A DNA stretch of 64,000 nucleotides, from contig NZ_SWDB01000007.1 in assembly GCF_005116735.1 (NCBI RefSeq), positions 161,657-225,656 of the forward strand, written 5' to 3'. Origin of the DNA: Thalassotalea mangrovi. GTDB taxonomy: Bacteria; Pseudomonadota; Gammaproteobacteria; Enterobacterales; Alteromonadaceae. This document shows positions 54,536-63,654 of this stretch, piece by piece. The number at the start of each line of letters is the position of its first letter. The stretch's first letter is position 1. The position numbers were made by a program, and so were the translations under genes. Below the pieces are notes generated by a model. It was not told where the DNA came from. It worked only from the letters and a program-made list of their open reading frames with translations, and did no database searches.

Positions 54536-55210
54536 ATGAAGAAAATTTTAGTGGTGGCAACCAATCATGGCACTTTGGGTGATACTAACGAAGCAAATGG
54601 AACCTATGCGCCTGAGCTGACCCACGCCCTGGAGAAATTTTTTGCCGCAGGATTTGGCTTTGATATCGCCTCAATCAAAGGAGGGGTTGCTCCCATCTAC
54701 GGCGAAGATACCGAAGGGGATGCGATTAATTCAATGATCCTGTCCAGAGATGATGTTAAGAAAAAGCTGGCAAACACTCTGGTCGTTGAACAACTCAATC
54801 TTGCCGATTACGCTGCAATTTTTTATCCGGGAGGCTTTGGGTTATTGTCAGATTTAGCCACTCATAAGAAAACCGCAGGTTTGCTCGCTGACTATTATGA
54901 GAACGGAGGTGTGATTGGTGCTGTTTGTCATGGTCCGGCGGGGCTGCTTCCAGTGCAGCTAGGCAATGGCGAATCGTTGCTGAGCAAGCACATGGTCACT
55001 GGCTTTACCCGGGAAGAAGAAGTTGAATTTGGCACGATTGAGAAAATCCCATTCTTGTTGGAAGAGTCTTTGACACGCAGTGCCCGTAAATACATCAAGC
55101 GCGCGCCCTGGACGGAAAATGTGGTGGTCGATGGACGGCTGATCACCGGGCAAAATCCAGCATCCGCTTCCGGCGTCGGGGAAGCAATCGTTAACCAACT
55201 TCTCAATTGA
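54536..55210 (+). CDS. DJ-1/PfpI-family protein (Hsp31-like glyoxalase/deglycase type)
   Basis: The 224 residues show the class I amidotransferase-like fold with Cys131 in GAVCHGPAGL on the nucleophile elbow, FYPGGFGLL, and GRLITGQNPASASGVGE near the end, as in Hsp31-type glyoxalase III/chaperones. An acidic glutamate near the N-terminus (EANGTYAPEL) completes a likely active site. It probably handles methylglyoxal or glycation stress. Its GAGAGAG ribosome site is good. Confidence 0.85.
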   Translation: MKKILVVATNHGTLGDTNEANGTYAPELTHALEKFFAAGFGFDIASIKGGVAPIYGEDTEGDAINSMILSRDDVKKKLANTLVVEQLNLADYAAIFYPGGFGLLSDLATHKKTAGLLADYYENGGVIGAVCHGPAGLLPVQLGNGESLLSKHMVTGFTREEEVEFGTIEKIPFLLEESLTRSARKYIKRAPWTENVVVDGRLITGQNPASASGVGEAIVNQLLN

Positions 55211-55307
55211 ACTACGCCTGATCAGTTATACTGAATTTATTGCAAGGTGAGTTATCCGTGCTCATCTGTGCCAACTATGCCAATAGTGAGTCTTATAGGA
55301 GGTTGTC

Positions 55308-55484
55308 ATGGCCCTGGAGCATGATTTGATTGAACAATTGGTCGCCGAGCATTTACAACTTACGCAAAGAGCCGAACAGGCCATGCTGAACGGGCATCCA
55401 CAGGAATGTGAGGATTGCCTCAGTCAGGCAGAGCAAATATGGCAGTACCTGGAGGCTGCAGAAGTTGAGCAAGGACACAGTTAA
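55308..55484 (+). CDS. Small acidic helical protein, 58 residues
   Basis: This short frame has a near-perfect ribosome site (TAGGAGG, 5 bp before the ATG) and reads MALEHDLIEQLVAEHLQLTQ at its start, then continues with a CEDCL motif and ends VEQGHS. It is predicted to be almost fully helical and acidic. I recognise no family. The quality of the ribosome site is the main evidence that it is expressed. It sits between the DJ-1 gene and the convergent siroheme synthase gene. Confidence 0.6.
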   Translation: MALEHDLIEQLVAEHLQLTQRAEQAMLNGHPQECEDCLSQAEQIWQYLEAAEVEQGHS

Positions 55485-55543
55485 GCCAGGGACAATACGT
55501 TAAGCTGAAACAATGATGCTCGAAATTCAGCAGGCTTTGCCGC

Positions 55544-56497
55544 TCAATTAGATTTGCCGCTGTAATAGATTCGGATGTCTGTTAGATCCGACACCTGTAA
55601 CGTTTCAAGTGTCGTAGTAATGACTACAACTCTGCGACCCGCTTGCACATCAGCAAGTATTCGTGACGATTCAAACTCGGGCGGTTTTTCACTATCGCGC
55701 CTGGCAAATTCGTAAAATCGTTCCGATAACAGGGGATCCCGATAGACTACATCGGCGACCTGCATGGCCTGATACGCCGATAATGTCAGCAGGTCAGGGT
55801 TATTGTCACTGGCAACGACGAGCGTAAGGCTGCCGGGAGCTTGCCGTTGCGAATGTTTATCCTGGGCGATGTGTTGCAAGCGCTGCTCAAATTGTTGTTC
55901 AGCACCTTGCTGTTTGCCGCTGACAATAAGCTTCGCTATTTCTCCGGACAAAACCTCCTGCCAAAACGCTTTTCGGGCAGCAAAATCTTCAATGCATTGA
56001 TGTACCCGGTGACGACGACTGCGGCAAAACTCGGCAAGCTGGCCGTAGTGACTGGGTAATGTCTGCTCTATCTGGCTCTTCAGCATTTGCAATAGAATAG
56101 GAGCGCTGCCTGAGCTGGATAAGGCTACGAGCATAGGGGCTCTATCGATAATGGCTGGGGTAATATATGTACACTGCTGAGGAGAATCGACAACGTTCAC
56201 CAATATATTAGAAGCACTGGCGTCACTGTAGACAGCGGCATTGACCGTTGCATTATTAGTCGCGGCAATAACCAGGTTCGCCTGTTCGAGCGCGGCGCGG
56301 TGATAAGAACCAGCCTGCCAGGCAATGTTATGTCGTTCAATAAGTGCGGCGACAGTTGCATTCACGTGCGGCGATACAATTGTGACCCGTGCCGGCGTCT
56401 TGCTAATAAGTTCAATTTTTCTGGCAGCGACGCTGCCGCCGCCGACAATGACGACATTAAGCTTTTCAGCATCCAGGAAAATGGGGAAATATTGCAT
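55544..56497 (-). CDS. cysG: Siroheme synthase with shortened methyltransferase domain
   Basis: Residues 1 to about 215 are a Met8/CysG-N domain (precorrin-2 dehydrogenase and sirohydrochlorin ferrochelatase) with IVGGGSVAARK (17-27), Asp104 in VVDSPQQC and the SSSGSAP loop (127-133). The remaining 100 residues recall the start of the CobA/SUMT domain (GSLTLVVASDNNPDLLTLSAYQAM), but the GAGPGD loop is lost and the domain stops after about 90 residues instead of about 240. The protein is 317 residues against 457 in E. coli CysG. Uroporphyrinogen methylation must therefore come from another gene. Confidence 0.85.
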   Translation of the reverse strand: MQYFPIFLDAEKLNVVIVGGGSVAARKIELISKTPARVTIVSPHVNATVAALIERHNIAWQAGSYHRAALEQANLVIAATNNATVNAAVYSDASASNILVNVVDSPQQCTYITPAIIDRAPMLVALSSSGSAPILLQMLKSQIEQTLPSHYGQLAEFCRSRRHRVHQCIEDFAARKAFWQEVLSGEIAKLIVSGKQQGAEQQFEQRLQHIAQDKHSQRQAPGSLTLVVASDNNPDLLTLSAYQAMQVADVVYRDPLLSERFYEFARRDSEKPPEFESSRILADVQAGRRVVVITTTLETLQVSDLTDIRIYYSGKSN

Positions 56498-56741
56498 GCT
56501 GCGTCCATGATTATCAACGATGAGATAGCCTATCTTCGCAGATTTTTTCGTTTCGGCAAATAACCGGATTGCATATCATAGCTCGCGGCCCGTCAGCCAA
56601 TATAATGGTCGGAGTGACAGTTATAGGATTCGTGACTCAATTGGCCTGTCGGCGATGAAACCTGTAATGCCAGGTGGAAACCGCACCAGATCGCAGTTAG
56701 CCGTGATAAACTATACCCATCAAGTCAATTAGAGAGCGAAT

Positions 56742-57623
56742 ATGCCCTGGATTCAATTAAGACTGGCAGCGAACGAAGAAACTGCTGAAAAATATTCTGA
56801 CTGGTTATCCGCATGTGGTGCGCAGGCGGTTACTTTTATTGATGCCAAAGATACTCCTATTTATGAACCCTTACCGGGAGATGAAGTCACTTACTGGAGC
56901 AATACTGTGGTTATGGGTCTATATGATGCCAGCCATGATATGGAAAAGGTCATTACCTACCTGCAATCGATTCACCCGGATAAAAAGGACATGCAATATA
57001 AGCTGGAGCAGCTCGAAGATAAGGATTGGGAACGTGAGTGGATGGATAACTTTCATCCAATGAAATTTGGCCAACGATTGTGGATTTGCCCAAGTTGGCG
57101 CGAGGTACCTGAGCCGGATGCGGTGAATGTGATGCTAGACCCAGGCCTCGCTTTCGGTACCGGTACCCATCCGACTACCGCGTTATGCCTGACCTGGCTT
57201 GATGGTTTAGACCTGGCTGGCAAAACGGTTGTTGATTTTGGTTGCGGTTCCGGGATCCTATCCCTGGCGGCGCTGAAACTTGGTGCCGAGCGGGTGATAG
57301 GTATCGACATTGACCCGCAGGCGTTACAGGCGAGCAAAGCCAATGCCGAGAGAAACAATGTCGCCGATCGCTTGTTTTTGTACCTGCCAGATGAGCAACC
57401 AGAACTAAAAGCCGATATTGTCGTGGCGAATATTCTTGCCGGGCCGCTAAAAGAGTTATCACAGGTGATAACCAGTTTTGTTAAGCCCGGTGGCCTGTTG
57501 GCGTTATCCGGCATTCTTGAAGAGCAGGGGGAGTCACTTAGCCAGGTCTATGACCAATATTGCCAGATGAATCCGATGACGGTTCAGGAGGAGTGGGTAA
57601 GGTTGGACGGTATCCGTCGCTAA
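56742..57623 (+). CDS. prmA: Ribosomal protein L11 methyltransferase
   Basis: PrmA trimethylates ribosomal protein L11. The 293 residues show the N-terminal substrate-recognition domain ([20 protein letters not shown]), the linker [20 protein letters not shown], and the AdoMet domain with [20 protein letters not shown] (about 161-180) and the NILAGPL active-site loop. It lies upstream of dusB-fis, a common gammaproteobacterial order, with a 221-bp gap. Confidence 0.95.
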   Translation: MPWIQLRLAANEETAEKYSDWLSACGAQAVTFIDAKDTPIYEPLPGDEVTYWSNTVVMGLYDASHDMEKVITYLQSIHPDKKDMQYKLEQLEDKDWEREWMDNFHPMKFGQRLWICPSWREVPEPDAVNVMLDPGLAFGTGTHPTTALCLTWLDGLDLAGKTVVDFGCGSGILSLAALKLGAERVIGIDIDPQALQASKANAERNNVADRLFLYLPDEQPELKADIVVANILAGPLKELSQVITSFVKPGGLLALSGILEEQGESLSQVYDQYCQMNPMTVQEEWVRLDGIRR

Positions 57624-57654
57624 CTGTCTGATTTCAAGAAATTTAATGAATTGT

Positions 57655-57670
57655 ATTTTTGTACAAAAAT
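57655..57670. promoter_or_regulatory. 16-bp perfect palindrome upstream of dusB-fis
   Basis: ATTTTTGTACAAAAAT reads the same on both strands. It lies 175 bp before dusB. The adjacent GTACAAAAATGCAAC has the G/C spacing and A-rich centre of a Fis site, although the right YR step is missing. Confidence 0.4.
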
Positions 57671-57785
57671 GCAACAGTTTCGCAGCTATTTCAGCCCATC
57701 AATTCAGGTCTAACCTGTTTGCCAAAATGTCAACTATAAAAAGTACAAAAAAATAGCCATTCGTACATTTTATAGGCTTTTCATC

Positions 57786-57813
57786 GGCGCTAAAAACACG
57801 TAAACTTAGCGCC
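57786..57813. promoter_or_regulatory. Inverted repeat just upstream of dusB
   Basis: GGCGCTAA and TTAGCGCC form a perfect 8-bp dyad with a 12-base centre, ending 31 bp before the dusB GTG. It could be a leader hairpin or an operator of the dusB-fis promoter. Confidence 0.4.
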
Positions 57814-57844
57814 CTTTTGAACATGAGCTCAAAAAACCATCAAC

Positions 57845-58810
57845 GTGAACATTGGTCCTTATCAGTTAGAAAATAATGTGATCCTGGCGCCGATGGCGGG
57901 GATTACCGATCGTCCTTTTCGACAACTTTGCTGTCGATTAGGGGCTGGTTTGGCTGTGTCTGAAATGTTGTCTTCTAATCCTAAAGTTTGGAAGTCAGAC
58001 AAATCCCGATTGCGAATGCAACACGGTGATGAAGTAGGGATCCGCTCTGTACAGATTGCAGGCTCTGATCCTGAGGAAATGGCTTATGCCGCTCAGGTCA
58101 ATGTCGACAATGGTGCACAGATTATTGATATCAATATGGGATGCCCTGCGAAAAAGGTAAATAAAAAGCTCGCTGGCTCAGCATTGTTAAAAGAACCGAA
58201 GCAGGTAGAACAAATCGTGAAAGCGGTTGTTGCTGCTGTGGATGTTCCGGTGACGTTGAAAATCCGTACCGGTTGGTGTGAAAACACCCGTAACGGTGTT
58301 GAGATAGCAAAAATAGCTCAAAGAAATGGAATTCAGGCACTGGCAGTGCACGGTCGTACCCGATGTGATTTTTATAAAGGTAACGCGGAGTACGATACGA
58401 TAAAAGCCATAAAACGAGCCGTAACTATTCCGGTAGTTGCCAATGGTGATGTGACTTCTGCGGAAAAAGCCCTGCAGGTGTTGGAATATACTGGTGCTGA
58501 TGCAGTCATGATTGGCCGCGCAGCTCAGGGACGCCCGTGGATATTTCGAGAAATAAATCATTATCTGGCAACAGGTGAAACGTTATCGCCTCCTGATGTC
58601 GGGGAAGTGAAAGCAATTTTGCTCGGGCATGTTAAGGAATTGCACAAGTTTTATGGTGAGTTTATGGGAGTAAGGATTGCTCGTAAGCACGTATCCTGGT
58701 ATCTGCAGGCGCATGACCAGGCTAAAGAATTTCGGCCTATATTTAATGCTCTTGAGTTGCCGGAAGAGCAACTAAACGCATTAAATATGTTTTTTGACCA
58801 ATTAACTTAA
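57845..58810 (+). CDS. dusB: tRNA-dihydrouridine synthase B
   Basis: DusB reduces uridine 17 in tRNA with FMN and NADPH. The start is GTG. The 321 residues have [13 protein letters not shown] (14-26), catalytic Cys100 in [19 protein letters not shown], and the FMN-binding VANGDVTS and [13 protein letters not shown]. It is cotranscribed with fis, whose ATG lies 17 bp downstream; in E. coli this pairing makes dusB translation important for fis expression. Confidence 0.95.
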   Translation: MNIGPYQLENNVILAPMAGITDRPFRQLCCRLGAGLAVSEMLSSNPKVWKSDKSRLRMQHGDEVGIRSVQIAGSDPEEMAYAAQVNVDNGAQIIDINMGCPAKKVNKKLAGSALLKEPKQVEQIVKAVVAAVDVPVTLKIRTGWCENTRNGVEIAKIAQRNGIQALAVHGRTRCDFYKGNAEYDTIKAIKRAVTIPVVANGDVTSAEKALQVLEYTGADAVMIGRAAQGRPWIFREINHYLATGETLSPPDVGEVKAILLGHVKELHKFYGEFMGVRIARKHVSWYLQAHDQAKEFRPIFNALELPEEQLNALNMFFDQLT

Positions 58811-58827
58811 ATAAGAGTCTGAACTTT

Positions 58828-59115
58828 ATGTTTGAACAAAATATTTCTTCTCCATTTGTGATCGGTGACCAGCAAACTCAGACCAAGGCATCACCTTTGC
58901 GCTCTCAAGCTAAAATCGCGATTAAAAACTACTTGTCGCAATTAAATGGCAACGACGTTGACGATATGTACGAATTAGTACTCTCTGAAATCGAAGCACC
59001 GATGTTAGAAGAAGTAATGCAATATACTCGCGGTAATCAAACGCGCGCTGCAAACTTACTAGGCATCAACCGCGGTACTTTGCGCAAGAAACTTAAAAAG
59101 TACGGCATGAACTAA
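58828..59115 (+). CDS. fis: Nucleoid protein Fis
   Basis: Fis is a small DNA-bending factor that activates rRNA promoters and shapes the nucleoid. The 95 residues (E. coli: 98) have the N-terminal beta-hairpin region, the dimer helices with [18 protein letters not shown], and the C-terminal helix-turn-helix [23 protein letters not shown] (about 71-93). The second gene of dusB-fis, followed by a strong terminator. A probable rRNA promoter, a classic Fis target, lies 5 kb downstream. Confidence 0.97.
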   Translation: MFEQNISSPFVIGDQQTQTKASPLRSQAKIAIKNYLSQLNGNDVDDMYELVLSEIEAPMLEEVMQYTRGNQTRAANLLGINRGTLRKKLKKYGMN

Positions 59116-59138
59116 TATCGCGCAGGTTCGCCTGCATT

Positions 59139-59163
59139 AAAAGCACCTTCGGGTGCTTTTTTA
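59139..59163 (+). terminator. Terminator after fis
   Basis: AAAAGCACC-TTC-GGGTGCTTTT followed by TTATT, 24 bp after the fis stop. Confidence 0.9.
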
Positions 59164-59304
59164 TTACATGGATGTATGTATGCCCGGATAGCAGGACGCG
59201 GTACGGGTATATTTTTTGAAGCCTGCAATACTTTGCAGGCAATGAAGTAAACTATACACACATTAATCAACCTGTAATCACGGTAAAAGGTAAACAAGAT
59301 TATT

Positions 59305-60891
59305 ATGGATACTCCTCGCCCAATAAGACGCGCTCTGTTAAGTGTTTCTGATAAAACTGGCATCGTTGAGTTCGCGCGCAATCTGGCGCAACAAGGTGTA
59401 GATATCTTATCTACGGGTGGCACAGCCAAGTTGTTAGCAGACAACGGCATTCAGGTAACTGAAGTTTCAGATTACACCGGCCACCCAGAGATCATGGACG
59501 GTCGTGTAAAAACCCTGCACCCGAAAGTCCATGGCGGCATCCTTGGTCGTCGTGATCTTGATGAAGCGGTAATGAGTGAAAACAACATCCAGCCCATCGA
59601 TATGGTTGTGGTGAACCTTTACCCGTTTGCAAAAACGGTTGCAAACGATGATTGCAGTCTGGAAGACGCTATCGAGAATATTGATATTGGCGGCCCGACC
59701 ATGGTGCGTGCGGCGGCGAAGAACCACAAAGATGTGACTATCGTTGTTAACGCTAAAGATTACGATCGCGTATTGGCAGAAATGAACGCCAATAATGGTT
59801 CGTTAACCTATCAAACGCGTTTCGATTTAGCGATTGCAGCTTATGAGCACACGGCTAGCTACGACGGCATGATTGCTAATTACTTCGGTAAGATGCTGCC
59901 AGCTCACAATGTCGAAGATGCTGAAGCGACCAAATTCCCTCGTACCTTCAACAGTCAGTTTATCAAGAAGCAGGATCTGCGTTACGGTGAAAACTCGCAT
60001 CAGCAAGCAGCTTTCTATGTAGAAGCAGAACCACAAGAAGCGTCAGTTTCTACGGCTACTCAACTTCAGGGTAAAGCCCTTTCATACAACAATATCGCTG
60101 ATACGGATGCTGCGCTTGAATGTGTTAAAGAATTCGCCGAACCTGCCTGTGTGATCGTGAAGCATGCCAACCCTTGTGGTGTTGCCATTGGTGACAATAT
60201 TCAGGCAGCGTATGATGCAGCATTCAAAACTGACCCAACGTCCGCGTTTGGTGGCATTATCGCCTTTAACCGTGAACTGGATGCCGATACGGCAGAAGCA
60301 ATTGTTTCCCGCCAGTTTGTCGAAGTGATTATTGCGCCTTCAGTTTCTAGTGGCGCTGCACAGATTGTTTCTGCGAAACCCAATGTACGTCTGCTTGAGT
60401 GTGGTCAGTGGGAGACTCAAACCGATGGTTATGAGCTTAAGCGTGTAAATGGTGGCCTGTTAGTTCAGGATCGTGATCAGGGTATGGTAACCCTGGATGA
60501 TTTAAAAGTTGTGAGTAAACGTCAGCCGAGCGAAGAAGAATTAAAAGACCTGTTGTTCAGCTGGAAAGTCGCCAAGTTCGTTAAATCTAATGCTATCGTA
60601 TATGTGAAAAATCAAATGACAGTTGGTGTCGGTGCCGGCCAAATGAGCCGTGTATATTCGGCTAAAATCGCTGGTATTAAAGCTGCCGATGAAGGCTTGG
60701 AAGTCCCGGGTTCAGTCATGGCATCTGACGCCTTCTTCCCATTCCGTGATGGTATCGATGCCGCTGCAGAAGCGGGTATTACCGCCGTTATCCAACCGGG
60801 TGGTTCAATGCGTGATGAAGAAGTCATTGCCGCAGCCGACGAACACGGTATGGCCATGGTGTTTACCGGAATGCGTCATTTCCGTCATTAA
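59305..60891 (+). CDS. purH: Bifunctional AICAR transformylase / IMP cyclohydrolase
   Basis: PurH catalyses the last two steps of IMP synthesis. The 528 residues start with the MGS-like cyclohydrolase domain ([44 protein letters not shown]) and continue with the transformylase domain, with Lys286-His287 in KHANPCG and AFFPFRDG near the end. It is close to purD, with the exported methyltransferase gene inserted between them. Confidence 0.96.
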   Translation: MDTPRPIRRALLSVSDKTGIVEFARNLAQQGVDILSTGGTAKLLADNGIQVTEVSDYTGHPEIMDGRVKTLHPKVHGGILGRRDLDEAVMSENNIQPIDMVVVNLYPFAKTVANDDCSLEDAIENIDIGGPTMVRAAAKNHKDVTIVVNAKDYDRVLAEMNANNGSLTYQTRFDLAIAAYEHTASYDGMIANYFGKMLPAHNVEDAEATKFPRTFNSQFIKKQDLRYGENSHQQAAFYVEAEPQEASVSTATQLQGKALSYNNIADTDAALECVKEFAEPACVIVKHANPCGVAIGDNIQAAYDAAFKTDPTSAFGGIIAFNRELDADTAEAIVSRQFVEVIIAPSVSSGAAQIVSAKPNVRLLECGQWETQTDGYELKRVNGGLLVQDRDQGMVTLDDLKVVSKRQPSEEELKDLLFSWKVAKFVKSNAIVYVKNQMTVGVGAGQMSRVYSAKIAGIKAADEGLEVPGSVMASDAFFPFRDGIDAAAEAGITAVIQPGGSMRDEEVIAAADEHGMAMVFTGMRHFRH

Positions 60892-61011
60892 CCATAGTGT
60901 TATTCAGGGTCGTTGCCAGGATTGGTTGCGGCCTTGTTACTTTTCCACGTTGTTTATGCTATATACTAGTTCGCGTAACGATCTGAAATTTAACAAATGT
61001 GGAAGAAAAAT

Positions 61012-61818
61012 ATGACAATAATCAAATCCGTAGTAAAAGCTTCTCTGTTATCTGTTGCCTTGATGGGTACACTCTCCAATGCGGCATTCGCCTTTGATAA
61101 ATTGGATGCGGCCATTGCTGGTGACCATCGTTCAGAAAAAAATAAAGCACGTGATGAATATCGTCACCCGAAACAAACACTGGAATTCTTCGGATTCAAA
61201 GATGATATGACCGTTGTTGAGATTGCCCCGGGCGGTGGCTGGTACACAGAGATCCTGGCTCCGGCCTTAAAAGGTAGTGGTGTCCTCTATGGTGCGCACT
61301 ATCCGGATACGGGAAAGGATGATTATTACAGCCGCTCTCGTCAATCCCTTGAGAAAAAGCTTGCCTCAGATCCAGTATTTAGTGAGGTAAAACTGACCGA
61401 TTTTACTCCGAAAGAGGGCAGTGAGTTAGCTCCGGCAGGTAGCGCCGATATGGTGTTAACGTTTCGCAACCTTCACAATTGGGGTGAAGCGGGCGTAAAA
61501 CAGGTATTTGCCGATGCATTTAACGCATTAAAGCCTGGTGGTGTTCTTGGGGTAGTAGAGCATAGACTGCCAGAAAACCTCGAGAAGTCTGACGGCTATT
61601 ACTCGCAGGCCCTTGCCATTGAGCAGGCAAAAGCGGCAGGGTTTGAATTGGCAGCAACCAGTGAAATAAATGCTAACCCGAAAGATAACGCACAACATCC
61701 TAAAGGTGTCTGGACTTTACCACCTTCATTACGTCTGGGTGAGCAGGACCGTGAAAAGTATCTTGCTATCGGGGAAAGCGATCGCATGACATTGAAATTT
61801 GTAAAGCCGGCTAAATAA
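61012..61818 (+). CDS. Exported class I SAM-dependent methyltransferase-like protein
   Basis: The ATG at 61012 follows GGAAG by about 7 bp; the frame also has an ATG at 60997. The 268 residues begin with a clear signal peptide (basic MTIIKSVVKASLLSVALMG, cleavage near AFA-FD), yet the body is a methyltransferase fold with VVEIAPGGGWYTEILAPAL as the AdoMet loop and MVLTFRNLHNWGE. It should reside in the periplasm, where AdoMet is not expected. It separates purH and purD in the same direction. The family is widespread in Alteromonadales as I recall, but its function is not known to me. Confidence 0.8.
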   Translation: MTIIKSVVKASLLSVALMGTLSNAAFAFDKLDAAIAGDHRSEKNKARDEYRHPKQTLEFFGFKDDMTVVEIAPGGGWYTEILAPALKGSGVLYGAHYPDTGKDDYYSRSRQSLEKKLASDPVFSEVKLTDFTPKEGSELAPAGSADMVLTFRNLHNWGEAGVKQVFADAFNALKPGGVLGVVEHRLPENLEKSDGYYSQALAIEQAKAAGFELAATSEINANPKDNAQHPKGVWTLPPSLRLGEQDREKYLAIGESDRMTLKFVKPAK

Positions 61819-61845
61819 GTCGGCCTGTTTTAGGAATAAGTAGTA

Positions 61846-63129
61846 ATGAAAATTTTAGTGATAGGTAGTGGTGGGCGCGAACATGCGTTGGCATGGAAAG
61901 CGTCGCAGTCGGCCAATGTAGACAAGGTTTTTGTTGCCCCTGGCAACGCGGGTACTGCTACCGAAGCTAAGTTAGAGAATGTCGCCATTGCCGTTGGTGA
62001 CATTCCGGCTTTAGTTGAGTTTGCTCAACAGGAAAAAATCGAATTGACCATTGTTGGTCCGGAACAACCTCTGGTTGATGGCGTCGTGGATGCGTTTCAA
62101 CAAGCGGGCTTGACGATTTTTGGCCCGTCGGCGAAAGCCGCTCAGTTGGAAGGCTCAAAAGCATTTACCAAAGACTTCTTGGCTCGCCATAAGATCCCAA
62201 CGGCAGATTACGCGAACTTTACCGAAATTGAACCGGCAATCGAATACGTCCGAAAAATGGGGGCGCCGATCGTTGTAAAAGCCGATGGCCTGGCAGCAGG
62301 TAAAGGGGTAATCGTGGCGATGACCCTGGCAGAAGCAGAAGATGCTATCAAAGACATGCTCGCTGGTAATGCCTTTGGCGATGCTGGTCATCGTGTTGTA
62401 ATCGAAGAGTTCCTGGAGGGCGAAGAAGCCAGCTTTATCGTCATGGTAGATGGCAAAAATATTTTGCCAATGGCCACCAGCCAGGATCACAAACGTGCAC
62501 TGAACGGTGACCAGGGACCTAACACAGGTGGTATGGGAGCTTATTCTCCGGCTCCGGTTGTGACCCCACAAATTCATGATCGAATTATGAACGAAGTGGT
62601 TATCCCTACGGTTGAAGGCATGGCGAAAGAAGATGCGCCGTATACCGGATTTTTATATGCCGGCCTGATGATTACCGCAGATGGCACTCCGAAAGTGATC
62701 GAGTACAATTGTCGTTTTGGTGATCCGGAAACACAACCCATTATGATGCGGTTACAGTCGGATTTAGTGCAGTTATGTCTTGAAGCCTGTGCAGGTAACC
62801 TTGATAAGGCAACAGCAGAATTTGATCCGCGTGCAGCTGTAGGCGTGGTATTGGCGGCTAATGGTTATCCGGCAAGTTATCCGAAAGGCGATGTTATTTC
62901 GGGTTTGAATACCAATTCATCAACAGATAGAAAAACGTTTCACGCCGGTACTGCTATGCAGGATGATAAGGTCGTTACCGCCGGAGGTCGAGTTTTATGC
63001 GCAACGGCATTGGGTAACTCAGTGACCGAAGCACAAAAATCTGCCTATCAGCTGGTAGAGGAAATCAGTTGGCAGGGTATGATTTACAGAACAGATATTG
63101 CTTATCGTGCGATAGCCCGTGAAGCATAA
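61846..63129 (+). CDS. purD: Phosphoribosylamine-glycine ligase
   Basis: PurD makes glycinamide ribonucleotide from phosphoribosylamine, glycine and ATP. The 427 residues have the N-terminal GSGGREHALAWK (7-18), VGPEQPLVDG, the ATP-grasp core with KADGLAAGKGVIVA, and NCRFGDPETQPIM. It is 27 bp after the exported methyltransferase gene and ends the purH-purD unit. Confidence 0.96.
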   Translation: MKILVIGSGGREHALAWKASQSANVDKVFVAPGNAGTATEAKLENVAIAVGDIPALVEFAQQEKIELTIVGPEQPLVDGVVDAFQQAGLTIFGPSAKAAQLEGSKAFTKDFLARHKIPTADYANFTEIEPAIEYVRKMGAPIVVKADGLAAGKGVIVAMTLAEAEDAIKDMLAGNAFGDAGHRVVIEEFLEGEEASFIVMVDGKNILPMATSQDHKRALNGDQGPNTGGMGAYSPAPVVTPQIHDRIMNEVVIPTVEGMAKEDAPYTGFLYAGLMITADGTPKVIEYNCRFGDPETQPIMMRLQSDLVQLCLEACAGNLDKATAEFDPRAAVGVVLAANGYPASYPKGDVISGLNTNSSTDRKTFHAGTAMQDDKVVTAGGRVLCATALGNSVTEAQKSAYQLVEEISWQGMIYRTDIAYRAIAREA

Positions 63130-63144
63130 ATACTGATAAAACTA

Positions 63145-63174
63145 AAAAAGGGTCCGCAAGGACCCTTTTTTATT
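63145..63174 (+). terminator. Terminator after purD
   Basis: AAAAAGGGTCC-GCAA-GGACCCTTTTT plus TATTT, 16 bp after the stop. The A run also suits termination of the convergent RRM gene. Confidence 0.9.
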
Positions 63175-63204
63175 TAAAGCCTGAAGTGTTTACCGACTTA
63201 TAAC

Positions 63205-63654
63205 TTAATCGTTGTTCTGACCTGGTTCAGGTCGCTCTTTCGCTTCCCGGACTTTTAATGTTCGTTGTTGAAACTCTGTGTCATTTAACGATTCGATCGC
63301 TCCGTCTGCATCACTGGCTGCCATTTCAACAAAACCAAACCCACGACGTTTGCCGGTTTGCTTGTCCTTCATCAGTCGCACTGAGTGAACTTCACCATGG
63401 GATGCAAATAAACTTCTAACCGCGGCTTCATTTGCACGATAGGGTAAATTACCCACGTATAACGTTTTGATCTCCTGGGTTTGTTGTTCACTCGATAACA
63501 GCTTGGCAATGAATGGCGAAACAACAGCACCAACGAATAAACCTATCGTTAAGGAAATGGCGTCTACGTTGTCAACCGCAGAGCCGATGAAATAACCAAC
63601 CAATGCGCACCCTGTCGCAATGAGGGTAGATGTGAGGACTAATGGAGCTTTCAT
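63205..63654 (-). CDS. Membrane-anchored RRM RNA-binding protein
   Basis: The 149 residues start with two hydrophobic helices (about 5-24 and 33-53) and then a single RNA-recognition motif (about 63-138), with RNP2 LYVGNL and RNP1 KRRGFGFVEM, both complete with the RNA-stacking aromatics. A hydrophilic tail follows. Bacterial RRM proteins are usually free in the cytoplasm; here the domain would be tethered to the inner membrane. It is convergent with purD and divergent from the probable rRNA promoter. Confidence 0.87.
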   Translation of the reverse strand: MKAPLVLTSTLIATGCALVGYFIGSAVDNVDAISLTIGLFVGAVVSPFIAKLLSSEQQTQEIKTLYVGNLPYRANEAAVRSLFASHGEVHSVRLMKDKQTGKRRGFGFVEMAASDADGAIESLNDTEFQQRTLKVREAKERPEPGQNND

